A stretch of 64,000 bases of DNA. It comes from Hirschia baltica ATCC 49814. GTDB lineage: Bacteria; Pseudomonadota; Alphaproteobacteria; Caulobacterales; Hyphomonadaceae. The translations under genes and the position numbers were made by a program. Within the stretch, counting starts at the first letter, position 1, and every line of letters starts with the position of its first letter. The notes under the pieces are model-generated. The model was not told where the DNA came from. It did not search any database and saw nothing but the letters and a program-made list of their open reading frames with translations. Shown piece by piece: positions 54,185 to 63,824 of the stretch. The stretch lies in assembly GCF_000023785.1 (NCBI RefSeq), contig NC_012982.1:2852001-2916000 (forward strand), written 5' to 3'.

Positions 54185-54643
54185 ATGTCTTTCTCTGCGT
54201 CAGATAGGACTTTTCTGAACTTACTGCAAAAAAACGCAATCATCCCAAAGAATGAACTCATTGAACAAGCCGGCATGTCTGGCACAACACTATGGCGCAA
54301 AATTCAAGAATTTGAATCCAATGGCCTCATTCGGAAACGCGTCACTCTTTTAGATCCAGACATCGCAGGCCTGAGTGTGTGCATATTCGTTTCAATCAAC
54401 CTAGCCAATTACACACCGGAAGCGCGCACAAGCTTTGAGCAATTTGTCGAGCGTACTCCAAAAATTATGGAATGTTTTTCAGTTACAGGGTCATACGACT
54501 ATACACTAATCGTGCGGGAGGAATCAGTCAGTTCCTTTGAAAGACTATTAATGCATGAAATTTTGACTCATCCTTCAGTCGCCTCTGCAACATCGCAAAT
54601 CGCTCTTAAATGCCAAAAATACTCGACAGAACTCCCCCTATAG
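54185..54643 (+). CDS. Lrp/AsnC family transcriptional regulator of the phenylalanine/tyrosine operon
   Basis: 152 aa. Helix-turn-helix (SDRTFLNLLQKNAIIPKNELIEQAGMSGTTLWRKIQEFESNGLIRKRVTLLD) and RAM domain (VCIFVSINLANYTPEAR, VMECFSVTGSYDYTLIV in outline). ATG has GGAGCGCAC upstream. Divergent from phhA, so it most likely senses phenylalanine or tyrosine and controls the degradation operon (inference from position). It is a distant paralogue of the regulator at 3945-4412, sharing the IRKRVTLLDPDIAGL/IKKRVAILDPNKIGL segment. Confidence 0.9.
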   Translation: MSFSASDRTFLNLLQKNAIIPKNELIEQAGMSGTTLWRKIQEFESNGLIRKRVTLLDPDIAGLSVCIFVSINLANYTPEARTSFEQFVERTPKIMECFSVTGSYDYTLIVREESVSSFERLLMHEILTHPSVASATSQIALKCQKYSTELPL

Positions 54644-54831
54644 GACGCAGGTATATTTTTCTAATTGACAAACGAAGGGATAATTTATCTCAGAAAAGCC
54701 CCGTGCTCGAATACACTATCCTCAGAAGAGTTGTGCAAGACAGTCTTAGGACTATTCCTTTCTGATTGGGAGTGAAACATTATTTCTAGTGCTTAGCAGC
54801 CTTCGTTTCACAAACTAACAGGACAAAACCT

Positions 54832-56418
54832 ATGGCTTTCAAAATGACAAAAATGCGCACAGGTATAGCCATATCATTTGTTCTGGCAGTTTTCACCATA
54901 TCTTGCTCTCCAAGAACCAACACAGTTTCAATCCCTGAACAAAAACCCCCTTCTTTTTCAATTAATTTAAAACCAGAACTCAATGAGTCTGGAGAAGTAG
55001 AAGCAATCTTGGTAAACTCGATTGTAGAAGGAAACCTCAATGCTGGCGAAGAGAGGCTCAAGCTTCAAATACCTATCACTTACGTCAGAGTTGAAGGTAT
55101 CGCCGAACGCACAAAAGATATGAAAGTGAATGATGCAAATGGCATTGTTACCTTTACTTTCGAAGATGATGCCAAAGCACCCGGTGGTTTTCCCTACTTT
55201 AGAACTTGGACTGCGACCCGCGAAATTCAATTTCCAATCAGCATATCCTACCGCTCCTTGGTTCAACCACCTAATTCAATAGATGGCCCCGCATTTGGCA
55301 TACGCCCCGCATCAGGAGGTGTCAGCGGCGCAGGTTCTGGCTTTCTATTGGTGCCTCTAAATGTCGACAGCAAAACCAATTATATAGATTGGGACTTATC
55401 TTCATTTGACACAAATGCGATTGCTTCCACCACGTTTGGTGATTTTTCAACACAATTTAATGGCGTTCCCTCCGACACTCGCAATGGATGGTATATGGCA
55501 GGACCTGTCAGCCACTTTCCTGACGATATCACCAAAAGCCACATGAAAGGCTTTTGGTTAGGTGACTTCCCTTATGATGTTACAAAAGAAATGCGTTTTG
55601 TTACAAAAATGCACGCTTATCTAAGTGACTTCTTTTCACATGATGCAACCGGAGACGATTATCGTGTCTTTCTTCGTCAGTTGGATACTCCTCCTTATGG
55701 AGGGGCAACGGCTCTAGGTAATTCTTTCATGCTTTCAAGAGGTCCAGCTGAAGAACACGAAATCGGCAAAGAAGGCCCTCGTTTCACCTTTACGCATGAA
55801 ATGCTTCATATGTGGGTTGGCCATATGGATGAATCCCATGGTGATAGCACTTGGTTTATCGAAGGGCTCACCACGTATTACGAATACACCACGCCTTTCA
55901 GGTCTGGAAATGAAAGCCTGGAACACTACGCAAATCGCCTAAATACGCTGACAAAGAGATATTACGCCAACCCCGGTAGAGCAATGAGCGCTGATGAAAT
56001 TGTTCATATTGGTTTTGATGATAGTGAAGGCGATATCAGACATGCCCCATACTGGCGCGGCGCTTTGTATTTTGCTGACCTAGACGCCAGAATTCGCCAT
56101 GCCTCAAACAACACAGCTTCACTCGACGACCTCATGACAAAAGTCTTTGAATTACGCTCGAATGACTGGAGTTTGAACATTGAAAACTGGGCAATAGAGG
56201 CCAACAAATTTACACACGAAGATGAACTTAAAATCGTTAGAGACGTCCACATTAATGGTCAGCTATTTCTTCCTGCACTTGATTCATTTGGGCATTGTGT
56301 AAACGCAGTGGAACATTCCGATGCAGAAGGTCTCCCACCCATTACTTGGGAAATATCCCAACACATAACCGGACCAGAGTGTTTTTCTTTGATCCCGCCC
56401 CAAACGCGGCCCGAATAG
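54832..56418 (+). CDS. M61/M1-like metallopeptidase lipoprotein
   Basis: 528 aa. Lipobox FTISC near residue 25 predicts an outer-membrane or periplasmic lipoprotein. A beta-rich N-terminal half is followed by a gluzincin active site: THEMLHMWVG (HExxH) near 323 and the third ligand Glu in TWFIEGLTTYYEY near 345. M61 (glycyl aminopeptidase-like) proteins have this order and size, though usually with a PDZ domain at the end, which I do not recognise here. It may cleave peptides that the locus downstream imports. ATG has AGGA 8 nt upstream. Confidence 0.82.
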   Translation: MAFKMTKMRTGIAISFVLAVFTISCSPRTNTVSIPEQKPPSFSINLKPELNESGEVEAILVNSIVEGNLNAGEERLKLQIPITYVRVEGIAERTKDMKVNDANGIVTFTFEDDAKAPGGFPYFRTWTATREIQFPISISYRSLVQPPNSIDGPAFGIRPASGGVSGAGSGFLLVPLNVDSKTNYIDWDLSSFDTNAIASTTFGDFSTQFNGVPSDTRNGWYMAGPVSHFPDDITKSHMKGFWLGDFPYDVTKEMRFVTKMHAYLSDFFSHDATGDDYRVFLRQLDTPPYGGATALGNSFMLSRGPAEEHEIGKEGPRFTFTHEMLHMWVGHMDESHGDSTWFIEGLTTYYEYTTPFRSGNESLEHYANRLNTLTKRYYANPGRAMSADEIVHIGFDDSEGDIRHAPYWRGALYFADLDARIRHASNNTASLDDLMTKVFELRSNDWSLNIENWAIEANKFTHEDELKIVRDVHINGQLFLPALDSFGHCVNAVEHSDAEGLPPITWEISQHITGPECFSLIPPQTRPE

Positions 56419-56567
56419 CGAAATATTATGTTCGATGACCGAGAGAGCCTCTAAAAAACGCATAGAAAAACCTCTTACCACCGAATAATTTATTTGGCTA
56501 AACAACGCAAAAACAAATTGAATTTGTTTCTTTTATCGTTCGAATTTGGGTCCAGGATCAAAAATAC

Positions 56568-57755
56568 GTGTCTAATTCCAATAGCAACTACAATACACCT
56601 CTCGCTCACTGGATAAGAGACATTCTGGACATTTCCAGACAGTCAAAACACCCAATACTTCCTCTATTTGAAAGTTCTATTCCTGAGCCGACTTCATTTC
56701 TATCAGAGATAGTACGCGATACATTTGCCACCGCCACGCCCCAAAACTACAAAAGTGTATTTTCTAGAAATCACCCAAGTTTGGAAAACTGGTTGGCATC
56801 AAGATACGATATTCCCAACCAGCATATTTTATGCACTTCAGGCGCAAGCGTTGCAATTAATTTTATAATGGGCGCTATTTGCAAGCAAGGTGATCATGTT
56901 GTCATCGAAAACCCTTGCTTTGATATTTTTCGATCAAGCGCAAAAAATGCCGGCATCACATATTCTTCTTTCGAGCGCAAAGCTCCAGAGTTTGAAATCA
57001 CACTTCCTGATATTTTAGACAAATTGGAAGCCAACACAAAAATAGTCATCATTTCAAATCCACATAACCCCAGTGGGGCCTACACCCCATTGCAAGACTT
57101 GCAAGGGTTAGCGCGGGAACTTGAAAAGCGTCAAATTTATCTGCTGATAGACGAAGTCTATTTGGACTATAAAGAACAATTCTCTAATGGTTTAAAAGTT
57201 CAAGAACACCCCAATATCATACGCATTGGCAGCCTAACCAAAAACTATGGTTTAAATACACTCAGATTTGGTTGGATCTTCGCAGGCAGTCAAACCCTGA
57301 TACCCATAAAGAATTATGTTCGCGAACATGATATGACGACATCGAAATTGTCTCATGCAGTTGCAGCCCAAACTCTCCTGCGGTCAAATGAACTGGACGC
57401 TCTAAGACGTGATATCGTAGATACAGCCACACCCGTCATGAAACGCTGGCTCACCAAAATGAGTGAATCCAACCACATAGAAATGAGCACAGATCTGCAT
57501 AGTTGCATTTGTTTTCCCAAATTGATCGGCATTGAAAATACAGTTGATTTTAGCTACTGGCTAGCAAACAATCACAATGTTGCAGTCATACCCGGAGAGT
57601 GTTTTGGCGCTGCTGGACACATAAGAATTGGCTATGGATGCACACCAGAAATTCTCAAAGAAGGACTAAAGCGCCTTTCTGAAGGTCTCATTGCCTTTAA
57701 AGAAAACCACTCAGTCTCTTCTGCACAATCCGTTCGCGAGTTTAACTCTCAATGA
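56568..57755 (+). CDS. PLP-dependent aminotransferase, class I/II
   Basis: 395 aa, starting at GTG with AGGA upstream. Fold-type I motifs: LCTSGASVAINFIMGAI, ENPCFDIFRSSAKNAG, ISNPHNPSGAYTPL, LLIDEVYLDY, PLP lysine in IRIGSLTKNYGLNTLRFGW near 225, HIRIGYGC. Most like aspartate/kynurenine-type aminotransferases that accept several amino acids. It is joined to the permease gene by a 4-bp overlap (ATGA), and forms an operon with permease, TonB receptor, peptidase and ornithine-cyclodeaminase-like gene, so it probably works on amino acids released from the imported substrate. Confidence 0.87.
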   Translation: MSNSNSNYNTPLAHWIRDILDISRQSKHPILPLFESSIPEPTSFLSEIVRDTFATATPQNYKSVFSRNHPSLENWLASRYDIPNQHILCTSGASVAINFIMGAICKQGDHVVIENPCFDIFRSSAKNAGITYSSFERKAPEFEITLPDILDKLEANTKIVIISNPHNPSGAYTPLQDLQGLARELEKRQIYLLIDEVYLDYKEQFSNGLKVQEHPNIIRIGSLTKNYGLNTLRFGWIFAGSQTLIPIKNYVREHDMTTSKLSHAVAAQTLLRSNELDALRRDIVDTATPVMKRWLTKMSESNHIEMSTDLHSCICFPKLIGIENTVDFSYWLANNHNVAVIPGECFGAAGHIRIGYGCTPEILKEGLKRLSEGLIAFKENHSVSSAQSVREFNSQ

Positions 57756-59077
57756 AATCAAGCAAAACAACATTAAGTCGGGACATAGGCCTGTGGGGTG
57801 TTGTCTCCTTGGGTATGGGCACAGCAATTGGTGTCTCGATTTTTTCGATCATACCACCTGCTTATTCCTTAGCTGGGCCGGGCATGCTCATTTCCATGGC
57901 GCTTGCCATGTTCCCGATGATCATATTTGCTTTAATTTATGCCTTTATGGGGTCTGCCGTCCCTGTGACAGGGGCTTCATTTGAATGGCCCCGTCGATTT
58001 ATCTCACCCTTTGCAGGTTTTTTCATTAGCTGGTTACGCATTGCTGGCAGTACGGCGGCCTTAGTAGTCTTAACAATGGTACTGGTCAGCTATATCGGCA
58101 ACGTTATAGATCTTCCATCAAAACCGACAATATTTGTTTTTTTCCTCCTCGTATTTCTCATGAATATGATCGGAATATCCGTCGCCAATTTTGGACAAAT
58201 GCTGATGCTCTGCATTCTATTGTCTGCGTGTACACTTTATTCAATCACGGGCATTCCAGATATTCAGATCGAAAACTTCACCCCCTTCACACCGCAGGGC
58301 TTATCCGGCACCTTGGCTGCGATACCTCTAATGATTTCTCTCTTTCTCGGAATAGAAAGCGCAGTCGAAGTCGGTGGAGAAATCAAAAAACCAAAGAAAA
58401 CGATTCCATTGGGCATTGTTTTGTCAGTGTTATTAACATGCACTGTATATTTGATTGTCGCTGTCGTCACTATTGGTGTGCTCGGACACACAAACCTACT
58501 CGCGACGCAAACGCCTTTATTGGATAGCGCACAAATAAGTATAGGCACCTACGGGAAATGGCTAATTCTTCTAACTGCGATCGTCTCAATCGGAAGCTCG
58601 ATTAACGCCACATTCATTATCCTGACACGCTTCTTATACGCCATGGCCAAATCAGGAATGCTTCCGTCAGCACTTGCAAAGATAGACCCTAAAAATGGCA
58701 TACCAAGAAATGCAGTCATTTTAACTTTTGGACTATGTTGCTTGGGTCTCTTTACACCTGACAGTCTTATTTTTCTATTCCTTGCAGTAAACATCCCAAC
58801 ACTTCTAAAATATGCCGCCATATGTTTAAGCAGCATTCGATTGTTAAAGCTTGAGCCTCAATTGCACGACCAAGCTTTTTTCAAACCATCTCGCAAAGTT
58901 ATTAAATCACTTGGTTATCTGGGCGTTATTTTAAGTGTCATCATTATCATTTTAGGATTCCAAACAGATTATAGACCTTTTCTCGCCCTGCTAATCTGGT
59001 CTCTAATTGGAATACTTTATTATGTAATTTACGGACGTAAAAACTACCTCAGCACGCCTCGTACAGAGCAAGAATAA
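57752..59077 (+). CDS. APC-family amino acid permease
   Basis: 441 aa with twelve predicted helices. The APC signature is at the start (LWGVVSLGMGTAIGVSIFSIIPPAYSLAGPGMLISMALAMFPMIIFALIYAFMG; helix 1 GMGTAIG substrate loop), then VPVTGASFEWPRRFISPFAGFFISWL and FLGIESAVEVGGEIKKPKKTIPLGI. Imports an amino acid or related amine across the inner membrane. Its start overlaps the aminotransferase stop. Specificity is not readable. Confidence 0.9.
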   Translation: MKSSKTTLSRDIGLWGVVSLGMGTAIGVSIFSIIPPAYSLAGPGMLISMALAMFPMIIFALIYAFMGSAVPVTGASFEWPRRFISPFAGFFISWLRIAGSTAALVVLTMVLVSYIGNVIDLPSKPTIFVFFLLVFLMNMIGISVANFGQMLMLCILLSACTLYSITGIPDIQIENFTPFTPQGLSGTLAAIPLMISLFLGIESAVEVGGEIKKPKKTIPLGIVLSVLLTCTVYLIVAVVTIGVLGHTNLLATQTPLLDSAQISIGTYGKWLILLTAIVSIGSSINATFIILTRFLYAMAKSGMLPSALAKIDPKNGIPRNAVILTFGLCCLGLFTPDSLIFLFLAVNIPTLLKYAAICLSSIRLLKLEPQLHDQAFFKPSRKVIKSLGYLGVILSVIIIILGFQTDYRPFLALLIWSLIGILYYVIYGRKNYLSTPRTEQE

Positions 59078-59255
59078 GTCTCTTCGATGAAGAGGAATTT
59101 TTATGCTCCAAGCAGGAATTGTCGCATATTTGTTGCAAAGCCACCGCTTCAGGGCCGCAAATAAGTATAAAAAAACCATCGACAACCTCTTAGCGTGGAT
59201 AATTAAGGGCAACCAAAAAGCTAAGAAACAAGCCACACAGCTACCTCAGGGGATA

Positions 59256-62200
59256 ATGATGAGCCAGTCTATTTTTCTAAAAAGCATGTTCTCTACATGT
59301 GCTACAATCGCTATGCTACCGACCGTACTTTCTCCACTAGCTGTCGCACAGACGGCCACAACGGATGAAGTCGTTGAAACGACAAAAATGGAGACTGTGA
59401 CGATCACTTCCAGTCGTATCAAGCGATCAGTGGCATCAACACCATCACCTATTACGTCTATAACTCCAGAAGTCTTTTCAGACCGAGGCTACAGCACTGC
59501 ATCAGACTTGCTAAATGACCTGACAGCGCTTGCTCCACAACTAAATCAAGCCGATGGAAGCGGTGATGCCTCCGGTAGTGGACAACAATATCCTGATATC
59601 TTTGGCTTGGGCGCTGGCCGCACACTTACACTTGTGAACAACAGACGTTTCGTAACCACATCTAGTGGGCTTGGCGAATCTCAAGTTGACGCCAATATCA
59701 TCCCAACAGGTTTGATTAAACGGGTCGACGTTGTTCAGGCTGGTGGTGCCGCCGTTTATGGTTCAGACGCTATTGCTGGTGTTGTGAACTATATTTTGAA
59801 AGATGACTATGACGGTTTGGAATTAGACCTTCAATATGGTGACACTGAGCAAGGTAATTACGAGCAAACATCCTACAGACTAACTGCAGGTAAAAACTTC
59901 GATGACAATCGCGGTAACATAGCTATCAACATTGAAGGCTCCACCTCCCCAATCGCGCGCTTCTCTGATTTTGACGCCTCAAACCGCTCTCGTATCACCC
60001 TCGCCAATCCTCTGGATACAGGTCCAAATGATGGTATTCCGTCAGTTGCTGAAATTCTTCCAGCCTATTTCTGGAATTTTAATGGCAATGGCGTCGTCTA
60101 TAACACGCCTGCACCGCTTACCTTTTTTCAAACAAACATTGATGGTTCTCCGATCCAGTTTGGATCAGATGGCGGCCTCACTTCATACGACCCAGGAAAT
60201 GTTGTCGGCATTCCATTTGCCGAAGGTGGGCAAGGTACACGTTATTCCGACCTTGTAGGTCTGCGCACAGGTGTCGACAGAATTACAGCCAACCTTATTG
60301 GCCATTATGATATTGCATCAAACATTCGCTTAAATGGTGAGTTTTTATATTCTAAAACAGACGCGGAAAGCATTGGTCAAGGCTATGTTAGATCTGTACT
60401 AAACCAAGCTGACCCATTTTATGGGGCAATACCTTTCTTTGCCACCAACGCATTTTTGACAGATGAAAATGTCGCCGACTTAAGTGCTGCCAACCCAGCC
60501 TTTGGTTTTGGTGCACCAATGTGGTTGTCACGTCATTTCTATGATGACCTAGCCCCCTCAAACCTGACAAAAAATGAAACCAACACTGCGCGTCTCATGC
60601 TTGGGCTTGAAGGTGATTTTGATGCCGGAGATCGAAATTTCTACTGGGAGATTTCAGGTAGCTACGCTGAAGTGAGTGGTAGTGAAAAAGCTTGGGGAGT
60701 CGATTTCGCAAAGTTCAATAAAGCTATCAACGCAGTCGATGATGGAACTGGCACAGCGGTCTGTAGCGTAAATGCAGATAGTGATTCAACAAATGATGAT
60801 GCAAGCTGTGTCGCACTCAACCCATTTGGTGCAGGCAATATTAGCAGCGCAGCTAGTCAATATGTATCGGTTATGACCGGTAACACTTACGAAAACGAAC
60901 AAATGGGTCTGTTGGCAACAATAGGCACACAAATCATCGACTTGCCCGCCGGTCCTATTGATGCAGTTCTCGCATATGAGCACCGTCACGAACACGCCAG
61001 ATACACACCGCTCGAAGCAAACCTACTTGGACTTGTCGACACTGGCACACCACAAGAGGCAACCTCAGGATCATACGGCACGAATGAATTCTCAATTGAA
61101 ACACTCGTCCCTATTGTAAGTCCAGAAATGTCTATTCCGGGTATTCATGCTCTAGAGCTGGATGGTACATATAGATATGTAGAAAACTCGATAGCAGGTA
61201 AAGAATCTGTCTGGAGTGCGGGACTACGTTGGGAAATTCTTGACGGCATCACAGCTCGTGCAACAAAAAGCCGAAACTTCCGTGCACCAAGCTTAGAACA
61301 GCTCTTTGCTCCAACATCAGTTGCACTTTCCAGCATTGGTAACGACCCTTGTGATTCAGACAATATCAACGCCGGTCCAAATCCCGCTCTTCGCCGTGCA
61401 AATTGTGAAGCTGAATGGGCTGCGAACCCGCAATATGCTAATCTAGACACATTCCAAGACTATTCTGAAAACTTCACCTATGCATCCATCACTTCGGGTG
61501 GAAATGCAGAACTACAAAACGAAGTTTCTGACACAACAACATATGGAATAGTGTTTGATAACTTCCTAGTATCAGGCCTATCGCTATCTGTAGACCGAAT
61601 AGAAATTGACCTTGAAGACGGATTGTCCGCCTTCACGACAGAAGACTTTATGGCTGCCTGTTATGACAGTGTTGGTCAAACCGCTGATGTTTGTTCTGCC
61701 TTTACACGTCTTCAAGCGAGCACAGATTCAACCATTCAGGCAGGTTCGGTAATATCTGGACGGACAACGACATTTAACGCTGGGCAAGTCGTTTTCAGAG
61801 GTGAAGTTTACTACGCAAACTATAGTTTTGACTTAACTGATATCGCTAAAAGCTTATCTGGAGAGTTTTCGTTTGGGGTAGAAGCGACACACGTGTCTGA
61901 TTATTCAACGTCCGTCACAGGAACAACATTTGTTTCAACAGATGGAACTGTTGACCAGCCAGACTGGTCCGCAAGAATTGATGCTGGATATGTTAACGGC
62001 CCATTCCGTGCGACATATAAAATGAGCTATCTGGACAGTGTCCTAGCTGAAGAAGGTGCAACGATTGAAAACAATCCAAACCACCTCATCAGCTCAAACT
62101 ACACTCATGACTTATCAGCAGCTTATGAATTGCAAAATGGTTTGACCGTTCGCGCTGGTGTTAAAAACATGTTTGATGAAGCACCTTCTTACCCATCATT

Positions 62201-62258
62201 GAGCTATGGTGACATTCTAGGTCGCCGTTACTTTGTTGGACTGAACTATATGTTCTAG
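59256..62258 (+). CDS. TonB-dependent receptor, 1000 aa
   Basis: Large receptor: signal peptide (MFSTCATIAMLPTVLSPLAVAQ), TonB box (METVTITSSRIKRS), plug (SDLLNDLTALAPQLNQ, GLGAGRTLTLVNNRRFV, LIKRVDVVQAGGAAVYGSDAIAGVVNYILKDDYDGL), barrel ending FVGLNYMF. Same subtype as the receptor at 614-3577. The ATG at 59256 (CAGGGGATA before it) is preferred: the stretch 59103-59255 would add 51 residues without a signal peptide. It belongs to the operon with permease, aminotransferase and peptidase; substrate is probably a peptide or peptide-like compound. Confidence 0.92.
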   Translation: MMSQSIFLKSMFSTCATIAMLPTVLSPLAVAQTATTDEVVETTKMETVTITSSRIKRSVASTPSPITSITPEVFSDRGYSTASDLLNDLTALAPQLNQADGSGDASGSGQQYPDIFGLGAGRTLTLVNNRRFVTTSSGLGESQVDANIIPTGLIKRVDVVQAGGAAVYGSDAIAGVVNYILKDDYDGLELDLQYGDTEQGNYEQTSYRLTAGKNFDDNRGNIAINIEGSTSPIARFSDFDASNRSRITLANPLDTGPNDGIPSVAEILPAYFWNFNGNGVVYNTPAPLTFFQTNIDGSPIQFGSDGGLTSYDPGNVVGIPFAEGGQGTRYSDLVGLRTGVDRITANLIGHYDIASNIRLNGEFLYSKTDAESIGQGYVRSVLNQADPFYGAIPFFATNAFLTDENVADLSAANPAFGFGAPMWLSRHFYDDLAPSNLTKNETNTARLMLGLEGDFDAGDRNFYWEISGSYAEVSGSEKAWGVDFAKFNKAINAVDDGTGTAVCSVNADSDSTNDDASCVALNPFGAGNISSAASQYVSVMTGNTYENEQMGLLATIGTQIIDLPAGPIDAVLAYEHRHEHARYTPLEANLLGLVDTGTPQEATSGSYGTNEFSIETLVPIVSPEMSIPGIHALELDGTYRYVENSIAGKESVWSAGLRWEILDGITARATKSRNFRAPSLEQLFAPTSVALSSIGNDPCDSDNINAGPNPALRRANCEAEWAANPQYANLDTFQDYSENFTYASITSGGNAELQNEVSDTTTYGIVFDNFLVSGLSLSVDRIEIDLEDGLSAFTTEDFMAACYDSVGQTADVCSAFTRLQASTDSTIQAGSVISGRTTTFNAGQVVFRGEVYYANYSFDLTDIAKSLSGEFSFGVEATHVSDYSTSVTGTTFVSTDGTVDQPDWSARIDAGYVNGPFRATYKMSYLDSVLAEEGATIENNPNHLISSNYTHDLSAAYELQNGLTVRAGVKNMFDEAPSYPSLSYGDILGRRYFVGLNYMF

Positions 62259-62297
62259 CATTTCGTTAGCTAACAACTTGAAAATGAATGGATTAAA

Positions 62298-63824
62298 ATG
62301 AAAAAACCTTTCTTTTTCTTCACGGCAATTATAGCCGCTACTTCAATGTTCTGGAGCTGCAATGCAGCTCCAGTCGCGGATGCCACCAAAGGCAATGATG
62401 CAACACTGCATCGTCAATCCGTATACGAAACTTCTGTTTCAAAAACCGGCATATTCGGAGATAAGAAAATCTCCTATACAGCCGCATTAGAAACAATCGA
62501 GATTCAAAAAAATTCCAAAGAACTCGGGGCAAAACTAGTTACGATTTCTTACGTTGCTGAAAATGAAACCGCAAAGACGGAACGCCCCGTTCTTTTTGTT
62601 TTCAATGGCGGTCCAATCTCATCGTCCATACCACTTCACATCGGGGCAACAGGCCCTTATCGCGTTGCTTTTGACGATGATATTTCTATCAATGTAGAAA
62701 ATGCAAAACTCATTGAAAATACATATTCCCCTCTAGCTGTCGCCGACCTTGTCTACTTTGATCCAGCCTCAACCGGACTTAGCAAAGTATCTGAAGGTAT
62801 TGATCCACTCGTCTACACCTCACTTGAAGCAGACGCTCAACAATTTGTAGACTTCGCAACGACTTGGTTACAGCTGCATAATCGAGAACAAGCACCGATA
62901 TTTATTGTTGGAGAAAGCTTTGGAACGATGCGCGCCGCATTGGCCGCCGGCATGCTCACAACGCAACACCCAGACATCCAACTTGAAGGTGTGATGCTGA
63001 TGGGACAAGCCGTCAACATTATAGAATACGCGCAACGCAAACAAAACATCATTAGCTATGTCGCTTCACTCCCCACATTAGCTGCTGCCGCATGGGATTT
63101 AGATGTTGCAGATAAAGCTAATTATACATTTGAAAGCTTCATAAACGAAGCCACATCCTTTGCGGACAGTGAATATTTAGCAGCTCTCTATAAAGGCAAT
63201 CTGCTCTCAGCAAACGAAGTACAATCGATTTCAGCCAAGCTAGAAAAATACACTGGCATCCCTGCGCAATTTTATGTCGACAACAATATCCGCATAACCA
63301 AGCAACAATACCGTAGCGAACTTTTCAAAGACAAAAAACTACTCCTTGGAAACTCCGATATCCGGTATTCACGCTCAATTGATGAAGAAGGTCCTGCTGA
63401 TCCTTCTAGAGTGATTTATGAGCGTTATATCAAAGCTTTTACATCCTATTTCCAAGACGTGTTTGGTTTTCCATTGCCCGACTCATATGTGAATGGTGAA
63501 TATTTTGGCGGCCTGCCAAGTTGGGATTGGATAGATGTGTCACCATTTGGCGCGTATGCATATGGGGATCATTTAAACCCAGCATTTGAAGCCAACCCTG
63601 AGTTTCGTTTGGTCATTTCCAACGGCTATCATGATGCGCAAACCACTGTTGGTGGTGCACGCTATGCAGCAATGCAATCCGATTGGCCCAAAGACCGCGT
63701 AAAACTATCTTTTTACCGAGGTGGCCACATGGCTTATTCAATAGAAAACTCAGCCAAACTATTCTGTGAGGATTTGAAAACCCTTATTACAGGTGAACAA
63801 AGCAATCTCGACGAGACATTATAA
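62298..63824 (+). CDS. S10-like serine carboxypeptidase lipoprotein
   Basis: 508 aa. Lipobox FWSC near residue 21. Alpha/beta-hydrolase of serine carboxypeptidase type: oxyanion motif FVFNGGPISSS near 97 (NGGPG in most members), nucleophile Ser in IFIVGESFGTMRAALAAG near 205, Asp in VISNGYHDAQTT near 450, His in YRGGHMAYSI near 480. These enzymes remove C-terminal residues from peptides in the periplasm. The Gly after Pro in NGGPG is Ile here. It follows the TonB receptor gene by 39 bp and abuts the next gene. Confidence 0.85.
   Translation: MKKPFFFFTAIIAATSMFWSCNAAPVADATKGNDATLHRQSVYETSVSKTGIFGDKKISYTAALETIEIQKNSKELGAKLVTISYVAENETAKTERPVLFVFNGGPISSSIPLHIGATGPYRVAFDDDISINVENAKLIENTYSPLAVADLVYFDPASTGLSKVSEGIDPLVYTSLEADAQQFVDFATTWLQLHNREQAPIFIVGESFGTMRAALAAGMLTTQHPDIQLEGVMLMGQAVNIIEYAQRKQNIISYVASLPTLAAAAWDLDVADKANYTFESFINEATSFADSEYLAALYKGNLLSANEVQSISAKLEKYTGIPAQFYVDNNIRITKQQYRSELFKDKKLLLGNSDIRYSRSIDEEGPADPSRVIYERYIKAFTSYFQDVFGFPLPDSYVNGEYFGGLPSWDWIDVSPFGAYAYGDHLNPAFEANPEFRLVISNGYHDAQTTVGGARYAAMQSDWPKDRVKLSFYRGGHMAYSIENSAKLFCEDLKTLITGEQSNLDETL
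62351..62373. repeat. Perfect 23-bp palindrome inside the S10 peptidase signal region
   Basis: Arms CTGGAGCTGCA (62351-62361) and TGCAGCTCCAG (62363-62373) around a single A. It falls exactly on the lipobox codons. In mRNA this makes a stable hairpin about 55 nt into the gene. Confidence 0.85.

Noticed and set aside
59103-59255. 51-residue N-terminal extension of the TonB receptor at 59256
   Set aside because: It would hide the signal peptide, and a good ribosome-binding site precedes the internal ATG.
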